Below the pieces are notes generated by a model that did no database searches, was not told the origin of the DNA, and saw nothing but the letters and a program-made list of their open reading frames with translations. 64,000 bases of DNA, taken from contig NZ_CP076061.1 in the NCBI RefSeq assembly GCF_018729255.1, positions 1,612,001 to 1,676,000 of the forward strand. The letters are read 5' to 3'. The translations under genes were made by a program, and so were the position numbers. Shown here in pieces: positions 25,036 to 34,302 of this stretch. Origin of the DNA: Cupriavidus sp. EM10 (GTDB lineage: Bacteria; Pseudomonadota; Gammaproteobacteria; Burkholderiales; Burkholderiaceae). Each line of letters starts with the position of its first letter. Positions within the stretch are counted from its first letter, which is position 1.

Positions 25036-25413
25036 ATGGGTGCTGGCGGAAACTTCGTGGTGGTTGTCGACGACGACGCGTCAGTGGCGCGCTCCACGTC
25101 GCGGTTGCTGCGTGCCGCGGGCATCACCGTGGACACCTTCAACAGCGGCGCCGATTTCCTTGCGCGCCTGCACGGCAAGCCGGCATACCAGCCGTTCTGC
25201 TTGATCCTCGATGTCTGCATGCCGGGCATGGATGGGCTGGAAGTGCAGCAGCAACTGGCCGGCCTGGCGCTGCCGCTGCCGCTGATCTTCATCACTGCGC
25301 ACGAGGTGCCCGAGGCACGCGACAAGGCGCTGGCGGCCGGCGCGGTGGGCTATCTGCGCAAGCCTTTCGACGCCGCCCAGCTGGTCGACCTGGTCCGCAG
25401 CGTGATGCCCTAG
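25036..25413 (+). CDS. Stand-alone receiver-domain protein
   Basis: About 125 residues (start ATG 25036; GTG at 25030 also possible; no clear ribosome site). It consists only of a receiver domain: VVVVDDDASVARS, the phospho-acceptor Asp in LILDVCMPGMDG, Thr in IFITAHEVP and Lys in YLRKPFDAAQL. There is no output domain, so it may act as a phosphate sink or an allosteric switch for the upstream kinase. The DVCMPGMDGLE and FNSGADFL stretches place it in the FixJ/NodW receiver group. A TTGGnCC palindrome lies in its promoter region and another directly after its stop. Confidence 0.85.
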   Translation: MGAGGNFVVVVDDDASVARSTSRLLRAAGITVDTFNSGADFLARLHGKPAYQPFCLILDVCMPGMDGLEVQQQLAGLALPLPLIFITAHEVPEARDKALAAGAVGYLRKPFDAAQLVDLVRSVMP

Positions 25414-25423
25414 CCCCATGTCT

Positions 25424-25439
25424 TTGGTCCTTGGTCCAA
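25424..25439. promoter_or_regulatory. TTGGnCC-type palindrome upstream of the RRM gene
   Basis: TTGGTCCTTGGTCCAA: two TTGGnCC half-sites in inverted order around a central TT, the best-formed single copy of the motif in the window. It lies about 96-111 bp before the start of the RRM protein gene at 25535 and 11 bp after the receiver gene's stop. Confidence 0.55.
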
Positions 25440-25534
25440 TTGTCATTCAGGCCGCAACAGGCACACTCTTATCAGGGCGTGCAGCACGCGCCCCGCGGTA
25501 CGTACGGCTTGCGGCCGAACAGGAGGACCGGCAA

Positions 25535-25789
25535 ATGGCGCTACTGATGCTTTCCAACCTCCACCCGGACACCACCGAGGATCAGGTCCGGGAATTCCTT
25601 GGCCGCTATGGCTTTCCGCCGCCCGACGAGATCGAGCGCCAGGAAGGCGACGGCACCCGTCCGTCGATGACGCTGACGTTCCGGACCGTGGATACGGCCG
25701 CGCTGCAGCAGTTCGTGCCGCGCGTGCACGGCGTGTTCTGGAACGGCCACAAGATCAACGCGCTGATCCTGCGCGAACACTTCAGGTAA
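25535..25789 (+). CDS. Small RRM-like RNA-binding protein
   Basis: An 84-residue protein starting MALLMLSNLHPDTTEDQVRE; AGGAGG at 25521-25526 fixes the start at 25535. The pattern is that of a single RNA-recognition-motif domain: strand LLMLSNLHP, helix EDQVREFLGRYG, a middle strand MTLTFRT, helix AALQQFVPRVHG and final strand KINALIL. The canonical RNP1 aromatics are mostly missing, so RNA binding is not certain. It has its own TTGGnCC palindrome upstream and is followed 49 bp later by the efflux operon. Confidence 0.7.
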   Translation: MALLMLSNLHPDTTEDQVREFLGRYGFPPPDEIERQEGDGTRPSMTLTFRTVDTAALQQFVPRVHGVFWNGHKINALILREHFR

Positions 25790-25838
25790 TCGCACAGTCT
25801 CGCGGGGCCCACGGCCGGCGCGGGCGGGAGATAAGACG

Positions 25839-27105
25839 ATGGCAAGCGGTCTGGCATCCAGGCGTGTTCGGTGGGCATTGCTGGTCCTGGCCGCCGCGGC
25901 GGTATCCGGTTGCAACAAGCAGGAGGCCAAGGCCCCGCGGCCCCGCCAGTGGCCGAGGTGGGCGTGGTCAAGGTGGCGTTGCGCGACGTGCCGCTGACCT
26001 ACGAGTTCGTGGGCGAAACGCAAAGCTCCCAGCAGGTCGAAATCCGCGCCCGCGTCAGCGGCTTCCTGGAGCAGCGGCTCTACACCGAAGGCGCGATGGT
26101 CAAGACCGGCCAGGTCATGTTCCGCATGGACCAGAAGCCGTTCAAGGCGGCGCTCGATGCGGCGCAGGCCGAACTGGCCCAGCAGCAGGCGCGGCTGACC
26201 ACCGCGCGCTCGAACCTGGCGCGCGTCAGGCCGCTGGCGGCGAAAAACGCGCTGAGCCAGAAGGACCTGGATGAATCGGTCGGCCAGGAACAGGCCGCTG
26301 CCGCCGCCGTGGAGGCGGCCAAGGCCAATGTCACCAATGCGAAGCTCAATCTCGGGTACACCACGATCTCGTCGCCGGTGGATGGTCTGTCGAGCTACGC
26401 CAAGAAGCAGGTGGGCTCGTATATCGATGCCTCCAACAGCCTGCTGACGTATGTGGCCAAGCTCGATCCGATCTGGATCAACTTCAGCTTGTCCGAGAAC
26501 GAGGTGCTGCAGTACCAGTCTCAAACGGCCGCCGGCACGCTGCGGATGCCGGAACGGGGCGCGATGGAAGTGGAGATCGTGCTGGCCGACGGCACCACGT
26601 ATCCGCAGCGTGGGCACATCGCCTTTGCCGATGCATCGTTCAATTCCGAGACCGGCACCTACCTGATCCGGGCGGAGATGCCGAACACCAAGGGCATGCT
26701 GCGGCCGGGCCAGTTCGTGCGCGTGCGGCTGATCGGCGCGGTGCGCACCAGGGCCATTACCGTGCCACAGGAAGCCGTGGTGCAAGGCCAGCGCGGCCAG
26801 TCCGTCTGGCTGGTGGGCAAGGACAACAAGGCCGAGTCGCGCGTGATCGACGTGGGCGAATGGTCGCAGGGCAACTGGGTGGTGCGCTCCGGGCTGCGCG
26901 AGGGCGATACGGTGATCGTCGACGGCTCGGTGCGGCTGGCACCGGGCGCGCCGGTCAAGCCCGTGGCCGCGCCGCCGCACCAGGCCAGCGACGGGCCGTC
27001 GCCGGTGCCGCCGTCGGTACCGCCACCCCGGCCGGGCGCGCCGGCGTCCCCGGCATGCCGGGCAAGCCGGGCACGCCTGAAGCCGGCAAGGGAGCGGCGT
27101 CATGA
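25839..27105 (+). CDS. RND efflux periplasmic adaptor (MexA/AcrA type), frame interrupted twice
   Basis: A lipoprotein starting MASGLASRRVRWALLVL with lipobox VSGC; GGGAG at 25826-25830 supports 25839. Two one-base gaps are needed: at CCCC 25933-25936 (...KAPAAPPVAEVGVV) and at CCCC 27026-27029 (...PPPPAGRAGVPGMPGKPG). This gives about 422 residues ending at 27105, 4 bp into the pump gene. Family features: VEIRARVSGFLEQRLYTEGA (lipoyl half), coiled-coil helices around 26150-26330, PVDGLSSYAKKQVG (second lipoyl half) and MLRPGQFVRVRLIGAV (beta-barrel). It bridges the inner-membrane pump to the outer-membrane channel. The collagen-like Gly-x-Pro tail is unusual. Confidence 0.85.
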
Positions 27106-30100
27106 AGCTGTCCCACTTCTTCATCGACCGCCCGATCTTCGCGTCGGTGCTGTCGATCATCATCGTGGTGGGCGGGCTGGTGGCGCTGTTCAACCTGCCG
27201 ATCGCGCAGTTTCCCGACATCACGCCGCCCAGCATCACCGTGTCGACCACGTATCCGGGCGCCAGCTCGGAGGTGGTGGCGCAGAACGTGGCCGCGCCGA
27301 TCGAGCAGCAGGTGAACGGCGCGGACAACATGCTCTACATGTCGTCCACCAGTTCGTCCACGGGCAATATCACGCTGACCACATACTTCGAGATCGGCAC
27401 CGACCCGGCGCTGGCGCAGGTGGACGTGCAGAACCGCGTCAACCTGGCCTTGCCGACGCTGCCCGATGCCGTGACCAAGCAGGGCGTGACCGTGGAAAAG
27501 CGCTCGCAGGCGTTCATGATGGTGATCGCCGTCTATTCGCCCGACAACAGCTACCCGCAGACTTTCGTCGACAACTACACCAGCATCTACATCCTCGATG
27601 CGCTCAAGCGCATCCCGGGCGCCAACCAGTCGTCCATCTTCGGTACGCCGGACTATGCCATGCGCATCTGGTTGAAGCCGGACCGCATGGCCCAGCTGGG
27701 CATCACGGCCGAGGACGTCAAGAACGCCGTGGCCAACCAGAACGAGCAGTTCTCGGCGGGCCGCATCGGCAGTTCGCCCACGTCGGAGCCGGTCAAGCAG
27801 ACGTTCCCGGTGACCACCAAGGGCCGCATGACCGAGCCGGCCGAGTTCGAGAACATCATCCTGCGCGCCGCGTCGGGCGATGCCGCGCTGGTGCGCCTGA
27901 AGGATGTCGGTCGCGCCGAACTGGGCTCGAAGGATTACTCGCTGCGCAGCAAATACAAGGGCAAGACGGCCACGCTGCTGGCCGTCTACCAGCAGCCGGG
28001 CGCCAACGCGCTGGCCGTGGCCGGCCAGGTGCGCAAGGCGCTGGAGGAGGCGAAGAAGTCGTTCCCGCCGGGGCTGGAATACGAGGTGGCGCTGGATACC
28101 ACCGAGTTCGTGCATGAGTCGATCAACGAGGTGGTGCACACGCTGCGCGATGCCGTGATTCTGGTGATCCTGGTGGTGTACCTGTTCCTGCAGAGCTTTC
28201 GCGCCACGCTGGTGCCGATCCTGGCGGTGCCGGTGTCGATCATCGGCACGTTTACGGCCATGGCCGCCTTCGGCTTCTCCGTGAACATGCTCACGCTGTT
28301 CGGCATGGTGCTGGCCATCGGCATCGTGGTGGACGACGCCATCGTGGTGATCGAGAACGTCGAGCGCAACATGATGGAGTTCCACATGCCGCCCAAGGAG
28401 GCGGCCAAGGCCGCCATGGACGAAGTGGGCGGGCCCGTGATCGCCATCGTGCTGGTGCTGCTGGCCGTGTTCATTCCGGTGGCGTTCCTGTCGGGCATCA
28501 CGGGGCAGCTCTACAAGCAGTTTGCCATCACGCTGGCGGTGTCGGTGCTGTTGTCTGGCGTGGTGGCGCTGACGCTGTCGCCGGCGCTGGCGGCCATCCT
28601 GCTCAAGCCCGGCAGCCACGAGAAGAACCGCTTCTTCCGCTGGTTCAACCGCAATTTCGACCGCCTGGTGGAAGGCTACGGATCGACCGTGCAGGCCGTG
28701 ATCCGGCGCACGGCGATCTCGGTGGCCATCGTCATCGCGCTGATCGTGGCCGCCGTGCTGATGTTCATGCGCATTCCGTCGTCGTTCCTGCCGGTGGAGG
28801 ACCAGGGCTATCTGCTGGGCGCGGTGATCATGCCCGACGCCGCCAGCCTGGATCGCACCGGCGCGCTGGCCACGCGGGCCGCGGACTGGTTCGCCAGGCA
28901 GCCGGCCGTGAAGTCCGTGGCGGTGCCCACCGGCTTCAGCCTGATCGATTCGCAGAACAAGTCGAACGCCGGCACGCTGTTCATCACGCTGAAGGGCTTT
29001 CACGAGCGCGGCAAGGGCGAAAGCGCGTCGGACCTGATCGCGCAGGCTACCAAGGAGTTTTCCACGTACCGTGAAGGGCTGGTGATCCCGGTGAATCCGC
29101 CTTCGATTCCGGGGCTGGGCACCACTGGCGGTTTCGAGTTCTGGCTGCAGAGCACGGGCGACGGCACCTACCAGCAACTGGAGGAACGTACGCGTGCCTT
29201 TATCGCCAAGGCACGGCAGCGGCCCGAGTTGCGCGGCGTGAGCACGACGATCAATACACGGTCGCGGCAGTTGCTGGTGGACCTGGACCGCGAGCGGGCC
29301 GAGACGCAGGGCGTGCCGGTGGAGCAGGTGTACTCGGCGCTGCAGACGATGTTCGGGTCACTGTACGTGAGCCAGTTTCCGAAGAACAGCCGCCTGTTCC
29401 AGGTGATCCTGCAGGCCGAGCCCGAGTACCGCTCCAAGCCCGAGGACATCGACAAGGTCTACGTGCGCAATTCGCGCAACGAGATGGTGCCGATCAAGGC
29501 GGTGACCACCACGCGCTGGGTGGCCGGCGCCGATCTGGTGACCCGCTTCAACAATTTCCCGGCGGCCAAGATCACCGGTGACGCGTCGCCGGGCTACAGC
29601 TCGGGCCAGGCGCTGCAGGCCATGGAGGAAGTGGCGGCCGAAGTGCTGGGGCCGGGCTACAGCTACGCGTGGAGCGGCCAGGCCTATGAGGAAAAGAAGG
29701 CGGGGTCCACGGCGGCGATGGTGTTCGCGTTCGCCCTGCTGATGGTGTTCCTGATCCTGGCCGCGCAGTACGAGAAATGGTCGCTGCCCATCGGGGTGCT
29801 GCTGGCCGTGCCGTTTGCGCTGTTCGGGGCGCTGGTCGGCATCCTGGTGCGCGGCATGGAGAATGACGTGTACTTCCAGATCGGGCTGACGGTGCTGATC
29901 GCGCTGGCCGCCAAGAACGCCATCCTGATCTTCGAGTTCGCGGTGGAGATGCGCGTCAAGGAGGGGCTGAGCCCGTATGACGCGGCGGTCAAGGCGTCGA
30001 AGATGCGGCTGCGGCCGATCATCATGACGTCGCTGGCCTTCATCCTGGGTTGTATCCCGCTGGCGATTGCCAGCGGCGCGTCGGCCGCCAGCCGCCAGTC

Positions 30101-30274
30101 GCTGGGCACCGGCGTGATTGGCGGCATGCTGGGCGCCACGGTGATTGCCATTTTCTTCATCCCGATGTTCTTCTGGGGCTGGAGCGCGAGAGCAAGAAGA
30201 AGCTGGCGAAGCAGGCGGAGAAGGATGCCGGGCCAGGTCCCGACCCCGCCGCGCCCACCGGAGGCACGCTATGA
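27102..30274 (+). CDS. RND efflux transporter, HAE1 family (AcrB/MexB type)
   Basis: About 1057 residues starting MKLSHFFIDRPIFASVLSII. It has twelve expected membrane helices and two large periplasmic loops. The proton-relay aspartates are in AIGIVVDDAIVVIENVE on TM4, with motif GPVIAIVLVLLAVFIPVAF, and the ordinary HAE1 pattern LAAKNAILIFEFA lies on TM10-11. The frame breaks near the 3' end at GGGG 30175-30178. With one G restored the end reads FFWGLERESKKKLAKQAEK to the stop at 30274; without it the frame runs out of family into the next gene. It exports drugs, solvents or fatty-acid-like compounds by proton antiport. It overlaps adaptor and channel genes by 4 bp each. Confidence 0.93.
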
Positions 30275-31797
30275 GCTATCGCCTGGTGCCTGCGTCGGTG
30301 GCGGCGATGGTGCTGCTTGGCGGCTGCACCGTCGGCCCCGACTACGTGCGGCCCGACGTGGCAGTGCCCGAGGCATACCGCTTCGCGCCCGGGTCGCCCG
30401 AGTCGCCCGGTCCACAGCAGGCGGCTGACGTGGTGATCACGCAATACTGGTGGTCGCAGATCGGCGATCCGGTGCTGGACGAGCTGATCGCCCTGGCGCG
30501 TGCCCACAACTACGACGTGCTGATCGCCACGGCACGCGTGGAGGAATACTACGGGCGGGTGATGACCACGCGCGCCGGGCTGTTCCCGCAGGTTGGCGCG
30601 GAGGTGGGCGGTACCCGGCAACGCATCAGCAGCGGCGGCGGCACGGTGCTGCCCATCGACAATCCGTTCAACCAGGTGCGCGCCGATGTCTATGCATCGT
30701 GGGAGATCGACCTGTTCGGCCGGATCCGGCGCATGACCGAGGCGGCCCGCGCCGACTGGGCGGCTTCGGAGCAGGCGCGCCGCAGCACCGAGATCAGCGT
30801 GGTGGCTGCCGTGGCCAGCGGCTACATCACGTTGCGCGATCTCGACAACCGCCTGCGCATCGCCCAGGACACGCTGGTCAGCCGCGAAGGCGCGCTGCAG
30901 GTGTTCCGGGAGCGTTTCCAGGGCGGCGTGGTGTCCGAGGTCGAATATGCGCAGTCGCGCTCCGAGTATGCGTCGGCGCAGGCATCGGTGGAGCAGTTCC
31001 GGCAGCAGGTGGCGCAGCAGGAAGACCTGCTGTCCGTGCTGGTCGGCGACAACCCGCGCGCCATGCCGCGCGGCAAGCCGATCGACGAACTGGTGCTGCC
31101 CGTGGTGCCGGTGGGCCTGCCGTCGTCGTTGCTGGAGCAGCGCCCCGACTTGCTGCAAGCCGAGCAGTCGCTGGTATCGGCCAATGCGCAGATCGGCGCC
31201 GCGCGCGCGCAGTATTTCCCGACGATCTCGCTGACGGGAATGTTCGGCGCGGCCAGCACGGCGTTGTCCGGGCTGTGGGTGGGATCGTCCAGGGCGTGGT
31301 CGTATGGCGGGCTGATCAGCGTGCCGATCTTCACGGCCGGCGCGATTGCCGGTGACGTGAAGCAGGCCGAGGCACGCCAGAAGCAGGCGCTGTACGGCTA
31401 CCAGCAGGCAATACAGACGGCCTTCCGCGAAGTGGCCGATGCGCTGGCCGGCGTGCAGTACACGCGCAGCCAGCTGGCGGCCAAGAACGACCAGGTCGAT
31501 GCGCTGTCGCGGTACGCGCTGCTGGCGCGCGATCGCTACGAAGGGGGCTACACCAGCTACCTGGAAGTGCTCGATTCCGAGCGCTCGCTGTTTTCCGCGC
31601 AGCTAGAGCAATCGACGCTGCGCGGGACGGAGTTTGGCCAGCTGGTCCAGCTCTACAAGGCGCTGGGCGGCGGCTGGCCACTCGACAGCGCCCCGCAGGC
31701 CAGTGCCGGTCAGCCGGCTGTCCCGCCAAGGAGTAAATCATGTCCAGATCCCGCATCCCTGCCACGTTGTTCGCCGCCACCGTCCTGGTTGGATTGA
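30271..31797 (+). CDS. Outer-membrane channel lipoprotein, NodT/OprM family
   Basis: Starts MSYRLVPASVAAMVLLGGCT with lipobox LLGGC, then VGPDYVRPDV, the family's opening signature. The two OEP repeats are seen in WEIDLFGRIRR and FREVADALAGVQYTRSQL. A late LVQLYKALGGGWPL closes the alpha-barrel protein. As written, the frame runs 58 bp into the next gene. One missing base in the CCCC run at 31691-31694 would instead end it at TAA 31734-31736, just before that gene, which I think more likely. With the adaptor and pump it forms a full tripartite efflux operon. Confidence 0.9.
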   Translation: MSYRLVPASVAAMVLLGGCTVGPDYVRPDVAVPEAYRFAPGSPESPGPQQAADVVITQYWWSQIGDPVLDELIALARAHNYDVLIATARVEEYYGRVMTTRAGLFPQVGAEVGGTRQRISSGGGTVLPIDNPFNQVRADVYASWEIDLFGRIRRMTEAARADWAASEQARRSTEISVVAAVASGYITLRDLDNRLRIAQDTLVSREGALQVFRERFQGGVVSEVEYAQSRSEYASAQASVEQFRQQVAQQEDLLSVLVGDNPRAMPRGKPIDELVLPVVPVGLPSSLLEQRPDLLQAEQSLVSANAQIGAARAQYFPTISLTGMFGAASTALSGLWVGSSRAWSYGGLISVPIFTAGAIAGDVKQAEARQKQALYGYQQAIQTAFREVADALAGVQYTRSQLAAKNDQVDALSRYALLARDRYEGGYTSYLEVLDSERSLFSAQLEQSTLRGTEFGQLVQLYKALGGGWPLDSAPQASAGQPAVPPRSKSCPDPASLPRCSPPPSWLD

Positions 31798-32222
31798 GCA
31801 TGGGCGTCCTCGCGCAATCGAAGCCGATCGCCTACCCGGCCAAGGGCCAGAGCCAGGCCCAGCAGCAAAAGGACGATGGTGACTGCTATTCGTGGGCCAA
31901 GTCGAATACCGGCATCGATCCGGCCGCCGTGGCCGGCGCACCGCCGCCGGCGCCCAGCGGTCCGGCCGTAGGTGGCGGCGAACGCGTGGGCGGCGCGGCG
32001 CGGGGTGCCGCGGGCGGCGCGGTCATCGGTGCCATCGCGGGCGATGCCGGCAAGGGCGCCGCGGCCGGCGCGGCAGTGGGCACGATGGCGGGCGGCCACC
32101 GCGCGCGCCAGAACCAGCGCAATGCGCAGGCGAACGCGCAATCGCAGCAGGCGGGGGCCATGAACACCTACTACCGCGCGTATTCCGCCTGCATGCAGGG
32201 GCGCGGCTATACGATCCAGTAA
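31740..32222 (+). CDS. Glycine-zipper exported protein
   Basis: A 160-residue protein starting MSRSRIPATLFAATVLVG with a signal peptide cut after VLA. AGGAG at 31729-31733 supports this start. The central region GGAARGAAGGAVIGAIAGD and GAAAGAAVGTMAGG are glycine-zipper membrane segments. They are preceded by CYSWAKSNTGIDP, whose Cys and Trp are typical of the YMGG/glycine-zipper lipoprotein-like family, and a C-terminal YRAYSACMQGRGY matches the same group. It probably oligomerises in the outer membrane or periplasm. It lies directly after the efflux operon and ahead of two more exported proteins, likely co-transcribed. Confidence 0.75.
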   Translation: MSRSRIPATLFAATVLVGLSMGVLAQSKPIAYPAKGQSQAQQQKDDGDCYSWAKSNTGIDPAAVAGAPPPAPSGPAVGGGERVGGAARGAAGGAVIGAIAGDAGKGAAAGAAVGTMAGGHRARQNQRNAQANAQSQQAGAMNTYYRAYSACMQGRGYTIQ

Positions 32223-32235
32223 TCAGGGAGGTCAT

Positions 32236-32823
32236 ATGTACAAGCGATTTGCGATGGCAGCGGCAGTGCTGCTCGGTCTGTCGGGCGCCTCATACGCGCA
32301 GCCCGACGTGAAGACGGATTTGACGCGTACGCCGGGCCAGACCACGGCCACGGGGACGGCCAAGGTCAACGCCACCATCACGGCGATCGACGCGCCGTCG
32401 CGCAAGGTCACGCTCAAGACCCAGGCCGGCAAGGTCGTGGACATGACCGTGGGCGACGAGGCGCGCAACTTCGACCAGCTGCGCGTGGGCGACAAGGTGG
32501 CCGTCGAATACACCGAGGCGCTGACCGTCAGCCTGAAGAAGGGGAGCGGCGCGACGTCCATGCAGGAGCGCGAGATCTCCGAGCGGGCCGAGCCGGGCGC
32601 CAAGCCAGGCGGCAGGATGGGACGCGAGGTGACCGTGGTGGCACAGGTCGTCAAGGTCGACAAGGAGAAGAACATCGTCACGGTCAAGGGGCCGCGCGGC
32701 CACACGGTGGACCTGATGGTCGAGGATCCCGACCAGATGAAGGACGTCAAGAAGGGTGACCGCGTGCAGGCCGTCTATACCGAGGCGGTGGCGGTGTCGG
32801 TCACGCCGGGCGCCGCGAAATAG
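32236..32823 (+). CDS. Exported protein with two copies of one small beta domain
   Basis: A 195-residue protein starting MYKRFAMAAAVLLGLSG, with a signal peptide cut after YAQ. It holds two related repeats of about 55 residues, at roughly 48-102 and 132-186. The first has VTLKTQAGKVVDMTVGDEA and GDKVAVEYTEALTVSL; the second has VTVKGPRGHTVDLMVEDPD and GDRVQAVYTEAVAVSV. The pattern (strand, GK/GH-x-VD-x-x-V, then GD+V-x-x-x-YTEA) looks like an OB- or PRC-like small barrel. No function is known to me. It is placed between the glycine-zipper gene and another exported protein in the same direction. Confidence 0.7.
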   Translation: MYKRFAMAAAVLLGLSGASYAQPDVKTDLTRTPGQTTATGTAKVNATITAIDAPSRKVTLKTQAGKVVDMTVGDEARNFDQLRVGDKVAVEYTEALTVSLKKGSGATSMQEREISERAEPGAKPGGRMGREVTVVAQVVKVDKEKNIVTVKGPRGHTVDLMVEDPDQMKDVKKGDRVQAVYTEAVAVSVTPGAAK

Positions 32824-32837
32824 CCAGGGAGACAGCC

Positions 32838-33236
32838 TTGAAACAAACCGCAAGATGGCGCGGCCTGTGCGCGGCCGCGCTGCTGGCCGTGGCCTGGCCG
32901 GCGCAAGCCTACTTCGATCACTTCCTCAACGGCACGATCGTCGGCACGCTGGACAAGGACCAGGCCACCGAACTGCGCACGGCCTTCGGCAAGGCGATGA
33001 CCGACGCCGACGATGGCGCCAGCGTGCCGTTCCACCTTGACGCCAGCACCAGCAATGCCAAGAGCAAGGCTACCGACGGCACCTTTACACCGCTCAAGAC
33101 GCGGACCGAGAATGGCCAGCGCTGCCGCAAGGTGCGCAGCGAACTGAAGCAGCCGGGGCGGCAGCCCGAGCGCTGGACGGGCTGGTACTGCCAGCAACCG
33201 GACAGCACCTGGAAGAAGACGATGATCAAGGAGTGA
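32838..33236 (+). CDS. Small exported hypothetical protein
   Basis: A 132-residue protein starting MKQTARWRGLCAAALLAVAW, with a signal peptide cut after AQA. The mature part has LNGTIVGTLDKDQATELRTAF, a spacer, then a Cys pair (RCRKVRSELK and WYCQQPDSTWKK) that could form a disulfide. The C-terminal pattern (residues modified by oxidation, GWYCQQPDSTW) resembles the small RT0821/Lpp0805-type surface-antigen domain. It ends the rightward run that starts with the efflux operon and is convergent with the PPK2 gene 19 bp away. Confidence 0.62.
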   Translation: MKQTARWRGLCAAALLAVAWPAQAYFDHFLNGTIVGTLDKDQATELRTAFGKAMTDADDGASVPFHLDASTSNAKSKATDGTFTPLKTRTENGQRCRKVRSELKQPGRQPERWTGWYCQQPDSTWKKTMIKE

Positions 33237-33255
33237 CCGGCATTCGCCCCGGCGC

Positions 33256-34073
33256 TCAGAACTTCTCGGGATGTAGCGGTATGGATAGTCGGGCGCCGCG
33301 TAGCCGCCCGGCTTCTGCCGCGCCGGCAGCGTGACCTTCTTGCTCCTGACGCGTTCGTATGGCACCGAATCGAGCAGATGGCTGATGATGTTCAGCCTGG
33401 CGCGCCGCTTGTTGTCGGATCGCACCACATGCCACGGGGCGAAGTCGGTATCCGAGGCCTCGAACATCGCGTCGCGGGCGCGCGAGTAGTCGTACCAGCG
33501 GCTGTATGACTTCAGGTCCATGTCGGTCAGCTTCCAGGTCTTGCGCCCGTCCTCGATGCGCGACTGCAGCCGGCGGGTCTGTTCCTCGGGCGTGACTTCG
33601 AGCCAGTACTTGAGCAGCAGCACGCTGGACCCGACGATGGCGCGTTCCATCAGCGGCACCGCGCGCAGGAAGATTTCCACCTGCTCGTCGCTGGCAAAGC
33701 CCATCACGCGCTCCACGCCTGCGCGGTTGTACCAGCTGCGGTCGAAGATCACCACCTCTCCCGCGGCGGGCAGGTGGGGGATGTACCGTTGCATGTACAT
33801 CTGCGTCCTCTCGCGCTCGGTGGGCGCCGGCAGCGCCACCACGCGGAATACGCGGGGACTGACCCGCTCGGTGATCGCCTTGATGGTGCCGCCCTTGCCG
33901 GCGCCGTCCCGCCCTTCGAACACGATGCAAACCTTGGCGCCGGTGGCCTTGATCCAGTCCTGCATGTGCACCAGTTCCACGTGCAGTCTGGCCAGTGCGG
34001 CGTCATAGTCCTTGCGGCCCAGTGCGGGGCCGGCCTCCGCGTCGCCCTTGGCGTGCCGTGCCTGTCTTGCCAT
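33256..34073 (-). CDS. ppk2: Polyphosphate kinase 2 (PPK2)
   Basis: About 272 residues starting MARQARHAKGDAEAG, with GGAG 6 bp upstream on the minus strand. The Walker A motif is FEGRDGAGKGGTIKAI and the lid/Walker B region FDRSWYNRAGVERVMGF, both diagnostic of PPK2. DMDLKSYSRWYDYSRARD is the conserved helix. One base is missing near the 3' end in the GGG run at 33268-33270 (CCC on the coding strand). Restored, the protein ends DYPYRYIPEKF at 33256, the normal class-I end; otherwise it reads far beyond. It makes NTPs from polyphosphate or the reverse. The motif-rich gap upstream is shared with the AI-2E gene. Confidence 0.93.
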
Positions 34074-34144
34074 GTCTGCTCCCGGATGCTCGCTGGGGAT
34101 ACCTTCCCCGAGTATCAATCTGGACACTGCGCCGCGCTTTGGCA

Positions 34145-34179
34145 ATGGACCTTGGGCCAATGCTTGGCCCAAGGACCAA
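34145..34179. promoter_or_regulatory. Double TTGGnCC palindrome between PPK2 and the AI-2E permease gene
   Basis: Two motif copies face each other. ATGGACC-TT-GGGCCAA lies at 34145-34160 and TTGGCCC-AA-GGACCAA at 34164-34179, three bases apart. Together they form an inverted repeat whose inner 11-bp arms (34150-34160 and 34164-34174) match perfectly. The site is 72-107 bp upstream of the leftward PPK2 start and 124-158 bp upstream of the rightward permease start, so it could serve both promoters. It could also form an RNA hairpin, but the recurrence elsewhere favours an operator. Confidence 0.6.
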
Positions 34180-34302
34180 TTGCTTTGCACCGGCGGTTGG
34201 CTGACTCTTCTCGCAGAACCTGTTCGCGTTGGCCATCATGCATACAAGCGGTCGCGTGCTGATGGCGGGGGCGCCGTCCCGCCGCACAACGGAGGCCATC
34301 CG

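Noticed and set aside
30271..31797. Outer-membrane channel really overlapping the next gene by 58 bp
   Set aside because: Not fully excluded, but the last 20 or so residues have no family character and a one-base loss in CCCC at 31691-31694 would end the gene at 31736; left annotated as written with the note.
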